In this document: positions 1 through 7,722 of the stretch, one piece after another | Layout: every line of letters begins with the position of its first letter | Position numbering within the stretch: position 1 is the stretch's first letter | NCBI GenBank assembly: GCA_020444165.1 | Contig: JAHLLK010000039.1 | Location: 1-52,849 of the forward strand | Direction of reading: 5' to 3' | Source: Deltaproteobacteria bacterium | GTDB lineage: Bacteria; Desulfobacterota; Desulfarculia; Desulfarculales; Desulfarculaceae | DNA length: 52,849 bases | The notes under the pieces: model-generated | What the model saw: the letters and a program-made list of their open reading frames with translations, nothing else | What the model was told of the DNA's origin: nothing | The model's database searches: none | Program-made: the position numbers and the translations under genes

Positions 1-1037
1 CCCAAGACCAACAAAGCGATCTGAAGAACCTGCGCGTCTTTGTGCAGCAGTCTCAAATAGATCATGCGCCAAAAGGTAAAGTTTAAGCACTCTAGGCCGC
101 GGAAACCAGATGCGCCTACCATGTGAAAATATAGATAACCGAAGAGCAAACAAAAACCAGATGACCACCCGATCCAATACCAAGGAGTGCGCCCACAGTC
201 AGCAAAAATATTCCAAATGTAGAAAAGTATCTTCTTTACCTTTGATGCAGTACGCAACTCTTCTAGGAAGCTTTGGTGCCTTGCAAATGATTTGAATAAT
301 TGGCTGCCGGAACATTCAGCGAGGTTGATGCCAATAAAAGTTATTTTCCTGTTGTAGGTGGGAGAGGTAATGTCAGAATTGCGAATTATTGCTCCCTGGA
401 GATTTGAGCGTCGAAAGTCGTTTTTATCTAGATCACAGCTGATTATTTTTGAGTACGCCAGAATCGTGCCGTTGAAATTTGTTCGTTCACAAATAGATGT
501 TTTAATTACAGCGTATGGCATTTTAGCGTTATTGAAAAATGCACCTGAAAGTTTGCATTTGGTAAATTTTGACTTTAGAAGGTTGGCGTCATTAAAAAAG
601 GTTCCGGTTAAGCGGGAACTGAAGAAAGTTGTATGTTGTAAATCAGCTCCATTAAATCTAGAACGATGGAGATTGGTACTCTGGAACCTTGCATCTACCA
701 TGCTTACCTCAAGAAAGTTTGCTCCGCTTAGATCTACTCCACTGAAACTACACCCCCCGAGGTCAGCTCCTTGAAAATTGGCGCAAGTGAGAATTGTCCG
801 GCTGAAATCAGAATTTCTGAGATTCGCTCTGCGGAAATCGGCTCCTCCGCAACTATAATGGCCGATTATAACCCCTTTCAGATCATGAGGTGGGTCTCCT
901 TGAAAACCATCATTTACCCATGCAGCATGATCACGAATGATCGCAGTAAGCTCCTCCGAGGTAGGCGTGACGCCCCTCCAACTCTTTGGCACGTGCGGAC
1001 CCTCAGGCGTTTCGCCAGAGAAATTGTTTGGGCTCAT
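1..1037 (-). CDS. Pentapeptide-repeat membrane protein (C-terminus outside window)
   Basis: A reading frame open from an ATG at 1037 to the window edge gives at least 345 residues. The start follows a GGGGGG tract on the minus strand. Residues 1-60 form a polar leader containing WVNDGFQGDPP. Residues about 64-230 are pentapeptide repeats of A(D/N)(L/F)xx type (GADFRRANLRNSDF and similar). Residues about 270-345 begin with SFARHQSFLEELR and continue into a hydrophobic membrane segment. The same leader and the same SFARHQSFLEEL-IWNIFADCGRTPW block occur in the broken gene at 40,042-41,146, where they precede a TLGFGD potassium-channel filter. By analogy this may be a pentapeptide-repeat ion channel, but the filter is not inside the window. 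The gene is visibly AT-rich beside GC-rich phage genes, suggesting separate origin. It is divergent from the primase gene. Confidence 0.8.
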   Translation of the reverse strand, partial: MSPNNFSGETPEGPHVPKSWRGVTPTSEELTAIIRDHAAWVNDGFQGDPPHDLKGVIIGHYSCGGADFRRANLRNSDFSRTILTCANFQGADLGGCSFSGVDLSGANFLEVSMVDARFQSTNLHRSRFNGADLQHTTFFSSRLTGTFFNDANLLKSKFTKCKLSGAFFNNAKMPYAVIKTSICERTNFNGTILAYSKIISCDLDKNDFRRSNLQGAIIRNSDITSPTYNRKITFIGINLAECSGSQLFKSFARHQSFLEELRTASKVKKILFYIWNIFADCGRTPWYWIGWSSGFCLLFGYLYFHMVGASGFRGLECLNFTFWRMIYLRLLHKDAQVLQIALLVL

Positions 1038-1093
1038 GGTATCCCCCCGGGACGTGTGTTCAACTCAGGCATGCTATCACAGGCCGCCGCTTG

Positions 1094-3508
1094 ATGGGTT
1101 GGGCACGCGACAACCTAGGCCCCTCACGGTGCGAGGAAATCGCCCGCGACCTGGTGCCCGGGCTCCAATTCAGCCACGCGGGCAAACGGCTCATGGCCAA
1201 CTGCCCCTTTGTTGGGCACGCGGACAAGCACCCCTCCTTCACCTACGACCCGGACAAGGACCGCTACCGCTGCTTTTCCCACCCCGACGCGGCGGAGGCC
1301 AGCGGCGACCTGGTGGACCTCTGGGCCCGCCTGCAGGGCATCCACGACGCCAGCCAGGCGCTCAAAGGATTCCGCGCCCAATACGCATCTGATTTAGCCA
1401 AGCACCCGGGGCAAGGCCCCGGCCGGGATAAGCGCCCCAGCGGCGCCACGGGCGGCGACGGCGGCAAAGGAAAGAAGGAGCGCAAGGTCAAGGTGGTGCC
1501 GGACCGCGAATGGGACCGGCTGCCGCCCCTGCCCGAGGCTTGGATCCAACGCCTGGAGGAGAAGCGCGGCTGGAGCCGCGAGGTCATCCAGGCGCTAGAT
1601 CTGCGCCTCTGTGAGGACCGCGAGGGGCGGCAACGCATAGCCATCCCCATCCGGGACCAGGAAGGCCTGCTGGTCAACGTGCGGAAGTACCTGCCCGGCG
1701 CGCCGGAAAACAAGGTGGTGTCCTGGGGCCGGGGCTTTGGCGAGGCCCGGCTCTGGTCCCCTCCCACCCCGGGCGGCCCGAGCCAGGGCCGCATCTGGCT
1801 GGTGGAAGGCGAGCCGGACTGCCTGTGCGCCGTGTCGCGCGGCCTGGAGGCCATCACCAGCACGACCGGGGCGGGGACCTGGAAGCCGGAATGGTCGCGC
1901 CTTTTCGCCGGCCGCGAGGTGGTGATCTGCTACGACGCCGACGACGCGGGCCGGGAAGGGGCGGCCAAGATCGCCCGCGCCCTGGCCCGGGCCGGAGCCC
2001 GGGTGCGGATCATCGAGTGGCCGGCCTTCATGCGGCCGGGCCAGGACCTCACGGACTGGTTCATGGCCCACGGCCGCACAGCGGCCGAGCTGGAGGCCCT
2101 GGCCGACGTGGCGGAGCTGGTGGAAGGCCCGGAGGCCGAGAGCGAGGGCGTGGCCGCCCTGCAGGAAGCCGCGGACGCGCTCACCCAGTACAAGGCCTGG
2201 TCCGAGTTCGACCAGGAGACCCGCTTCCGGCCCGTGCTCATGGTGCGGGACATCCTGCAAGAGAACCTGATCCTCACCGAGCGCAAGACCAAGCTCATTT
2301 TCCGCTGGGACGGCCGCCATTGGGCCGCCTCCTGCCCGGAGGACCTGAAGCGCCTGGTCATGGCCAAAATGGGGCTGGTGGCCACCCGCAACCGGGTGGC
2401 CGAGGGCGCGGAGCTGATCCTGGCCCAGACCATCCTGCCGGAAGGCGAGGAAATGGACCCCCGGCCGGAGCTGCTCTGCCTGTTGAACGGCATGCTGGAC
2501 CTGAACACCGGCCGCCTGCTGCCCCACGACCCCAGACACCGCACCACCTACCTTTACCCCTACGAGTGGCGGCCGCACGACCCGCCCGACTGCCCCGTGT
2601 TCAAGCGCTACTGCCTGGAGAGCCTGGAGCACCCCGGGGTGATCGAGGAAGTGCTGGAATTCATCGGCTATTGCTTCTGGCCGGGGCAGCACTACAAAAA
2701 GGCGCTCCTGTTGGTGGGGCCGAAGGATTGCGGCAAGAGCCTGTTGCAGGAGGTGATCCGGCGGCTGTTGGGGCCGGACAATTGCAGCGCGGTGGACATG
2801 GCCGACCTGGAGGACCAGTTCCAGCGGGTGGCCCTGCACCGCAAGCGCGCCAACATCTGCGGCGAGACCTCGGCCAACTTCTACAGCAGCAACAATTTCA
2901 AGAAGCTGACCGGCGGCGACCCGGTGCAGGCGGCCTACAAGGGCGTGGACTCCTTCACGTTCAACACCCAGGCCAAGCTGATCTTCGCGTCCAACGAGTT
3001 CCCCCGGGTGAGCGAGCAGAGCGAGGCGTTCTACGAGCGCATCCTGGCCGTGGAGTTCCGGCGGCAGTTCAAGCTGGGCGCGCCGGGCACGGACCCGCAT
3101 TTGTTGGACAAGATCCTGGCCGAGCTGCCGGGGATATTCCACCTGGCCATGGCCAAGCTCTACCACCTCCGGCGGCGGGGGGCGTTCGCCCAGTGCCCCG
3201 AAAGCTGGCGCTTCCTGAACCAGTACAAGCTGGAGAACAACCACGTGGCCCGCTTCCTGGAGGAGCGGTGCGTGACCGAGAACGCCGATGGCACCGTGCC
3301 GGACGGGCCCAAGATGCCGGTGTATGGCAATTATCGGAGCTGGTGTGAGGACAACGGCATCAAGAAGCCCAAGGCCAGCACTCAGTTCTGGAAGGTGGTG
3401 CGCCAGGTCAAGCCCACGGTGAAAATAGATACCCACGGGCCCAGCGACCGCGACCCCAAGCGGCCGGGCTGGGTCTGGGGCCTGTATCTCCGGGAAGCCA
3501 CCGGGTAA
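1094..3508 (+). CDS. Phage primase-helicase (CHC2-like zinc site, TOPRIM, SF3 helicase)
   Basis: An 804-residue protein expected to prime and unwind phage DNA at the origin. Domains in order: a CHC2-like zinc site (Cys37, His42, Cys60, His63); a TOPRIM fold with VEGE (Glu238) and YDADD (Asp281/Asp283); a D5-type linker region; and a superfamily 3 helicase with Walker A GPKDCGKS (542-549), motif B ANICGET (about 586-592) and motif C AKLIFASNEFP (about 627-637). This is the arrangement of P4-type alpha proteins and phage D5 primases. ATG 1094 (or TTG 1091) is chosen because sequence left of 1,038 is antisense to the divergent gene. No clear Shine-Dalgarno is seen. The adjacent repeat field downstream could be its origin. 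Confidence 0.92.
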   Translation: MGWARDNLGPSRCEEIARDLVPGLQFSHAGKRLMANCPFVGHADKHPSFTYDPDKDRYRCFSHPDAAEASGDLVDLWARLQGIHDASQALKGFRAQYASDLAKHPGQGPGRDKRPSGATGGDGGKGKKERKVKVVPDREWDRLPPLPEAWIQRLEEKRGWSREVIQALDLRLCEDREGRQRIAIPIRDQEGLLVNVRKYLPGAPENKVVSWGRGFGEARLWSPPTPGGPSQGRIWLVEGEPDCLCAVSRGLEAITSTTGAGTWKPEWSRLFAGREVVICYDADDAGREGAAKIARALARAGARVRIIEWPAFMRPGQDLTDWFMAHGRTAAELEALADVAELVEGPEAESEGVAALQEAADALTQYKAWSEFDQETRFRPVLMVRDILQENLILTERKTKLIFRWDGRHWAASCPEDLKRLVMAKMGLVATRNRVAEGAELILAQTILPEGEEMDPRPELLCLLNGMLDLNTGRLLPHDPRHRTTYLYPYEWRPHDPPDCPVFKRYCLESLEHPGVIEEVLEFIGYCFWPGQHYKKALLLVGPKDCGKSLLQEVIRRLLGPDNCSAVDMADLEDQFQRVALHRKRANICGETSANFYSSNNFKKLTGGDPVQAAYKGVDSFTFNTQAKLIFASNEFPRVSEQSEAFYERILAVEFRRQFKLGAPGTDPHLLDKILAELPGIFHLAMAKLYHLRRRGAFAQCPESWRFLNQYKLENNHVARFLEERCVTENADGTVPDGPKMPVYGNYRSWCEDNGIKKPKASTQFWKVVRQVKPTVKIDTHGPSDRDPKRPGWVWGLYLREATG

Positions 3509-3931
3509 GCGAAGGAAAGGTGTTCTGTTGATCATCGCCCCGGCGCATAGCCTCGCGCCTTGCCGCGCCCCCCGCACCCCCCGTTTGGGTTTGGGTGGGG
3601 GCTCAGGTGCGGCCGCTGCCCGGCTGGCTGTCGGGGTTGGTGTCGGGGTTGGCGGGGTTCGCGGTTTTTGCCCCGACAGGGAAAGCGCCGCGACTACGGG
3701 GGGATGGCGGGGGCTGTCGGGGTTGGCGGGGTTCGGTGCACCCTTACGCGCACGCGTATGCGCGCGAGGGGGTTTGCTCCTGAAAATCTGAGCGAACCCC
3801 GGGACGAACCCCGCCAACCCCGACAGGGTTAGTGATTACGGGGCTTTAACTCCGACAGCTTACCCCGACAGGCTTTGACAACCCCGACAGAGGTAGTATT
3901 TACAATGAGTTATCTAAAATGAGCGGGGCAG
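3509..3931. other. 423-base non-coding stretch with repeat field
   Basis: No convincing gene is present. Short open frames here are low-complexity products of the repeats. The stretch holds at least seven copies of the nonamer CCCCGACAG or its complement (one with a single mismatch), described separately, plus an alternating GCGCACGCGTATGCGCGC segment near 3,748-3,765. It lies directly after the primase-helicase gene. Confidence 0.7.
3628..3890. repeat. Iteron-like CCCCGACAG repeat field, candidate phage origin or operator array
   Basis: CTGTCGGGG-type copies lie at 3,628, 3,641 (TGTCGGGG) and 3,714. CCCCGACAG-type copies lie at 3,671, 3,818, 3,850 (one mismatch), 3,863 and 3,882. A 22-base sequence at 3,714-3,735 is repeated perfectly in inverted orientation at 3,805-3,826, and 21 of its bases recur in direct orientation at 3,641-3,661. 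Repeated short sites beside a replication initiator gene are typical of origins, but a regulator binding array is equally possible. Confidence 0.6.
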
Positions 3932-4246
3932 ATGAATAAAAGAGAAACCGGCCCCCCGGGCCTGGCGGACTGGGAGCAAGCCTTCCCGGCGCTCTTCGCC
4001 GTGCACGGCGGCCCGGTGACCCTGGCGGCGGCCCTGGGGGACGCCCCGGCCCCGGTGCGGGAGCTGGTGGACCTGGTGGAGGCGCACCCCCTGGAGCTGT
4101 TCCGCACCGGCGAGGGCGCGGTGAGCATCCGGGAGGCGGACAAGGAGGCGGCGGCCCGGGTGCTGCCGGTGGTGGAGCGGGCTATCGACCTGGTGACCGG
4201 ACACCAGGAGGAGGTGCGGGCGTGGCTGGGCTCGCTGATCGCGTGA
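3932..4246 (+). CDS. Hypothetical phage protein
   Basis: A 104-residue acidic, mostly helical, Leu/Ala/Val-rich protein with no cysteine and no membrane segment. The ATG at 3932 has only a weak purine tract (GGGGCAG) before it. It lies immediately downstream of the repeat field, so it may be transcribed from a promoter there and could encode a repeat-binding or early protein. That is inference from position only; I do not recognise the family. Confidence 0.6.
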   Translation: MNKRETGPPGLADWEQAFPALFAVHGGPVTLAAALGDAPAPVRELVDLVEAHPLELFRTGEGAVSIREADKEAAARVLPVVERAIDLVTGHQEEVRAWLGSLIA

Positions 4247-4270
4247 GGGCGGCGGCCGGCCGCCCGGCCT

Positions 4271-4330
4271 CCCGCCCGGTGGCCCACTCGGCCGCCCGCC
4301 CGGTGGCCCGCCCGGTGGCCCGCCCGGTGG
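4271..4330. repeat. 12-base tandem repeat CCCGCCCGGTGG
   Basis: Three perfect tandem copies fill 4,295-4,330 and a fourth lies at 4,271-4,282. They lie between the hypothetical gene and the zinc-ribbon gene. The 181 bases 4,247-4,427 otherwise hold no recognisable gene. Confidence 0.8.
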
Positions 4331-4427
4331 CCACCCCCCGGCGGGTCCTTCCCCCCTCTTTTTTCCGCGAGCGGGTAGGTGAGCCCCGGGGAATGCGCGG
4401 TTTTTGTTGAAAACGGATGATGGGAAA

Positions 4428-4940
4428 ATGGGATATTCCAACAGCTTAGGCCCAGGGCGCAACCATGGCAGAGGGCAGGGCGCGGGCCTGGACGGAGCGG
4501 GCGGAGGCCTGGACGGCCCGGCGGGGCAGGGCGGAGGCCTTGACGGTCAGGCCGGCGGCGCGGCGGGGCAGGGCAGGGGCCTGGCCGGGTGGGCCGGGGG
4601 CATGGACGCCCGGCTGTTCGACGACGCCGGGTGCCTGGAATGGCTCCTCCGGCAAAGTCATCCCCAGGGCCCCGCTTGCCCGCATTGCGGCCGGCCGGTG
4701 CCGGCGGGCCAGGAGGCGCGCTTCTGGCGGGCGGGCAAGCTCCGGTGCGCTTGCGGCAAGTGGTTCACCGGCCGCACCGGCACCGTGCTGGAGGGCGCGC
4801 AACTGGCCCCCTCCCAGGTGGCGGCCATCGCCTTCCTGGGGGCGTTGGGGGTGGCGGCCGGGCAGGTTGCCAAGTTCGCGGGAGTGGACCCGGAGACGGT
4901 GCGCCGCTGGTGGGCCAGATTGGCGGCCCCCCATGCCTGA
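4428..4940 (+). CDS. Zinc-ribbon / HTH DNA-binding protein with Gly-rich N-terminus
   Basis: A 170-residue protein. Residues about 1-58 are a glycine-rich run with repeated GGLDG units. Residues about 68-112 form a zinc ribbon (CPHC at 84-87, CAC at 107-109). Residues about 128-162 look like a helix-turn-helix (GQVAKFAGVDPETVRRWW). The ribbon plus HTH resembles the N-terminal part of IS1595-type transposases, but there is no DDE catalytic domain, so it is more likely a phage DNA-binding accessory protein for packaging. Its last 8 bases overlap the terminase small-subunit gene. The start is uncertain: ATG 4428 is used, while ATG 4602, after GGGCCGGGGG, would remove the Gly-rich part. Confidence 0.65.
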   Translation: MGYSNSLGPGRNHGRGQGAGLDGAGGGLDGPAGQGGGLDGQAGGAAGQGRGLAGWAGGMDARLFDDAGCLEWLLRQSHPQGPACPHCGRPVPAGQEARFWRAGKLRCACGKWFTGRTGTVLEGAQLAPSQVAAIAFLGALGVAAGQVAKFAGVDPETVRRWWARLAAPHA

Positions 4941-5484
4941 GGCGAAGACCCAAGGGCGGGTTTTCAAAGGCTTGCAGGCGGTGCGCCGGCATTTGATCGA
5001 GCTGGGGTATCAGCTCGCCAAGAACACGGTGTACGACCACGCCCGCACGGGCAAGCTGAAGCCCCGGAAAGACGGCCTCTTCCACGAAGACGACGTGCTC
5101 CGCTACGCCCAGAAATTCGTGAAGAAGGCCGAGACCAAGGCCACCCCCGAGGGGGAAGCGGAGGACCGCTCCCTGGTGGAGCTGACCCTTCGCGCCAAGG
5201 AGGCCGCGGCCCGGATGAACGAACTGAAGCTCCAGAAGGCTCAGGGCGAGCTGGTGGAGCGGGACTGGTTCGAGCGGGAGGTGGCCAAGCGCACGGCGGT
5301 GTTCAAGGAGACGTTCCTGGCCTTTTGCCGGGAGGCGGTGGGCCCGGTGATCCAGACGGCGGGCGGCGAGCCGGAGCGGGCCCCGGAGGTGCAGGCCTGT
5401 TTGGTGGAGCTGGCCCACCAGGCCATGGACCGCCTGGCCCGGAGCCCCCAGGTGGAGATCCCCACGGGAGGGGACCATGCCTGA
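4933..5484 (+). CDS. Terminase small subunit (Nu1-like)
   Basis: A 183-residue protein placed directly before the large subunit, where small terminases sit. The N-terminal 55 residues fit a winged-helix DNA-binding fold of the Nu1 type (QLAKNTVYDHARTGKLKPR followed by a DGLFHEDDVLRYA strand/helix). The middle is charged and helical (ELTLRAKEAAARMNELKLQ) as expected for the oligomerising part. It would recognise the packaging site and load the large subunit. The start ATG 4933 overlaps the previous gene, indicating translational coupling; the frame is open further upstream but that part is low-complexity. The end overlaps the terminase large-subunit start by 8 bases. Confidence 0.8.
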   Translation: MPEAKTQGRVFKGLQAVRRHLIELGYQLAKNTVYDHARTGKLKPRKDGLFHEDDVLRYAQKFVKKAETKATPEGEAEDRSLVELTLRAKEAAARMNELKLQKAQGELVERDWFEREVAKRTAVFKETFLAFCREAVGPVIQTAGGEPERAPEVQACLVELAHQAMDRLARSPQVEIPTGGDHA

Positions 5485-7333
5485 GGCGGGGCAGGGGGCC
5501 ATGTTCCAGACCCTCACCTGGACCCGGGCGGAGCGGGCCATCCTGGCCCGGCCGGGCGAGCTGGACACAGCGCGCTGGGCCGAGAAGAACCTCCGGGTGG
5601 TGGACGGCCCCTACAAGGGCTCGGCCTGGCGCATCGCCGCGGCCCCCTACGTGCCCGGCATGCTCCGGGTGATCGAGGAACCCTGGGTGCGCCTGGCGGT
5701 GATCATCGCGGCCAGCCAGGTGGGCAAGACCTGGGGGGTGATCTACGCCCATTGGGCCCACAAGGCGGTGATCGACCCGGCGCCGGCGCTCCTGATGATG
5801 GCGGACTACAACTCGGCCCGCAAGGTGGCCCTGAACCGGCTGCACCCCATGGTGGACCAGTCCGACGCCCTGGCCGCCCTCAAAAGCCCGGCCAAGGAGG
5901 ACAACACCGGCACCCGGATCAAGCTCCTGAACGGCGCGGTGCTGGACCTCGGCTGGTCGGGCTCGGTGAGCACGGCCAGCACCTTCAGCTACAAGCTGGT
6001 GTACCTGGACGAACTGAACCTCTACGACGCGGAGCTGGGCCAGGAGGCCGACGCGGTGAGCCTGGCCCAGGCCCGCACGGCCCAGTACCCCAATGATTCC
6101 AAGATCATCGCGCCCACCACGGTCACCTACGAGACCGCGCCGGGCTGGCGGGCCTACAAGGAGAAGCCGGAGGAGTACTTCGACTTCCACGTGCCGTGCC
6201 CGCATTGCGGGGAAAGCCGGGTGCTGGAGTTCGCGGGGATCCGCTGGCCCGAGGGCGAGAACGACGGCAAGCTGATCAAGCGGAAGCGCCTGGCCTGGTA
6301 CGAGTGCCCCGCCTGTGGCGGCCGCTGGAGCGACCAGGACCGCAACCAGGCCATCCTGGCCGGCGAGTGGCGGCCGCGCCTGGGGGTGGAGCGGCCGGCG
6401 GCCGTGGGCTTCCACCTGCCGGCCTGGTGCTCGCCCCAGGTGACCTTCAGCCAGTGCGCCGCGGCGTTTCTGGCCCGGGAGACCAGCCGGGGCGCGGCCA
6501 AATACTTTGCCAACCACATCAAGGCCGAGCCCTTCACCGACGAGAAGGTGGAGCGCAATTGGGAGGATCTCCTGGCCCGGGCCAAGGCGGCGGACCACGG
6601 CCGGGGCCAGGTGCCGGAAGGCGTGCGGGCCCTGGTGGCCGCGGTGGACGTGCAGCGCCGGGGCTTCTACCTCTGCATCTGGGGGGTGGGCGCGGCGCCG
6701 GAGCTGAACCTGTGGCTGGTGCTGGAGACCTACCTCAGCGAGTTCGCGGACGTGGCCCAGGTGGCCCTGGAGAGCCGCTTCCCGGGCCAGGCCGGGGGCG
6801 AGCACCAGGTGAACTTCGGGCTCATGGACTCCGGCGACGGCGAGCGCACCCAGGAGGTGTACGACTGGTGCCGGGCGCACAAGCCGATCTTCCCCTTCAA
6901 GGGCGTCTACCGGGGGGCGACCCTGTGGAAGGCCAGCCACCTGGAGGCCTTTCCGGACGGCCGGCGGATCCCCGGCGGGCTGAAGCTCTACACGGCCAAC
7001 GTGAACCTGGCCAAGCACGATTTGTCCCGCCGCCTGGCCATCGCCCCGGGCCTGCCCGGCTCCTTGAACTTCCACCAGGACATCGAAGAGGGCTTCGCCC
7101 GGCAGCTCTCAAGCGAGTACGTGAACGACCAGGGCGGGTGGGAGTGCCGGAGCGGGGTGGCCAACCACTACTGGGACTGCGCGGTGTACGGCCTGGTGGC
7201 GGCCAAGATCCTGGAGCCGCTACTGATGCCCAGGGCCGGGGACAACGCCGGGCCGCCCGCCAACGAACCGCCCGCCCCGCCCCGCGAGAACCCAACCCAG
7301 CGCCCGGGCTGGTACGAGGAACGGAGATACTGA
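5477..7333 (+). CDS. Terminase large subunit, GpA family
   Basis: A 618-residue packaging ATPase/nuclease of the lambda GpA family. The ATPase has a Walker A-like AASQVGKT (about 78-85) and Walker B VYLDE (about 175-179). Two CXXC pairs (CPHC 241-244, CPAC 277-280) form the inserted zinc ribbon seen in this family. The nuclease half begins near ALVAAVDVQ, with Asp391 a likely metal ligand. It would translocate DNA into the prohead and cut it with the small subunit. Length is normal for GpA (about 600-650). Confidence 0.93.
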   Translation: MPEAGQGAMFQTLTWTRAERAILARPGELDTARWAEKNLRVVDGPYKGSAWRIAAAPYVPGMLRVIEEPWVRLAVIIAASQVGKTWGVIYAHWAHKAVIDPAPALLMMADYNSARKVALNRLHPMVDQSDALAALKSPAKEDNTGTRIKLLNGAVLDLGWSGSVSTASTFSYKLVYLDELNLYDAELGQEADAVSLAQARTAQYPNDSKIIAPTTVTYETAPGWRAYKEKPEEYFDFHVPCPHCGESRVLEFAGIRWPEGENDGKLIKRKRLAWYECPACGGRWSDQDRNQAILAGEWRPRLGVERPAAVGFHLPAWCSPQVTFSQCAAAFLARETSRGAAKYFANHIKAEPFTDEKVERNWEDLLARAKAADHGRGQVPEGVRALVAAVDVQRRGFYLCIWGVGAAPELNLWLVLETYLSEFADVAQVALESRFPGQAGGEHQVNFGLMDSGDGERTQEVYDWCRAHKPIFPFKGVYRGATLWKASHLEAFPDGRRIPGGLKLYTANVNLAKHDLSRRLAIAPGLPGSLNFHQDIEEGFARQLSSEYVNDQGGWECRSGVANHYWDCAVYGLVAAKILEPLLMPRAGDNAGPPANEPPAPPRENPTQRPGWYEERRY

Positions 7334-7335
7334 GC

Positions 7336-7557
7336 ATGCCCCAACACAACGGCATCGCGTATGAGAGGGGCCGGGGACGGCTGTTGCGGCCGGACCAGGT
7401 GATGGCGCGATTGAATATTAAAAAAACCAAGTTTTATGAACTACTACACCAGGGGCACTTTGGCGAATATATCCGGATCGGAAGTGGCTACAGAGTTTGG
7501 GAGGACAGCGTAGAGCAGTATGTGCAATTTAACACTATCGATCCAAATGTCTGTTAG
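7336..7557 (+). CDS. Small HTH protein, AlpA/excisionase-like
   Basis: A 73-residue protein with a MerR/AlpA-type winged helix: LRPDQVMARLNIKKTKFYELLH followed by a short wing and WEDSVEQYV. ATG 7336 lies two bases after the terminase stop, with GGAG upstream. The first third is GC-rich like the phage, but from about 7,410 the sequence becomes AT-rich like the cargo gene that follows, so a recombination joint may lie inside or the whole gene may belong to the inserted block. It could regulate the cargo gene or act as a recombination directionality factor; neither can be decided. Confidence 0.7.
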   Translation: MPQHNGIAYERGRGRLLRPDQVMARLNIKKTKFYELLHQGHFGEYIRIGSGYRVWEDSVEQYVQFNTIDPNVC

Positions 7558-7722
7558 TTGCTAAAAGACCAAAAAGCCCATATAATATCCCGCTAAGGTG
7601 GGATGTATATTTGATCTAAAATAACAATGCCTATTTGCTGGCCATATTGCACATTGTCAACTTACCGGGATAGCAGTTTGATAACGAATGCTGATGGGTG
7701 TCCTTTTTGAGGAGAAATTGCT
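7558..7722 (+). promoter_or_regulatory. AT-rich leader of the cargo gene
   Basis: 165 bases, much more AT-rich than the phage. A weak sigma70-like pair is possible (TTGTCA near 7,656, GATA-rich box about 17 bases on). A strong Shine-Dalgarno AGGAG precedes the ATG at 7723. The short inverted repeat around ATCCC/GGGAT near 7,587-7,602 has no T tract, so I do not call it a terminator. Confidence 0.4.

Noticed and set aside
358..774. A 138-codon plus-strand frame in the AT-rich left edge
   Set aside because: It is antisense to the pentapeptide-repeat gene, whose minus-strand reading gives clear repeats and a recognised relative elsewhere in the window.
1595..3817. A 740-codon minus-strand frame opposite the primase-helicase
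   Set aside because: Long antisense frames are expected in GC-rich DNA; the plus strand has all helicase and TOPRIM motifs.
3528..3832. Three short frames in the repeat field
   Set aside because: Their residues simply reflect the repeats and the three frames overlap each other; no ribosome site is convincing.
4428..4940. IS1595-type transposase
   Set aside because: Only the zinc ribbon and HTH part is present. There is no DDE domain and no terminal repeats, and the gene is coupled to the terminase.
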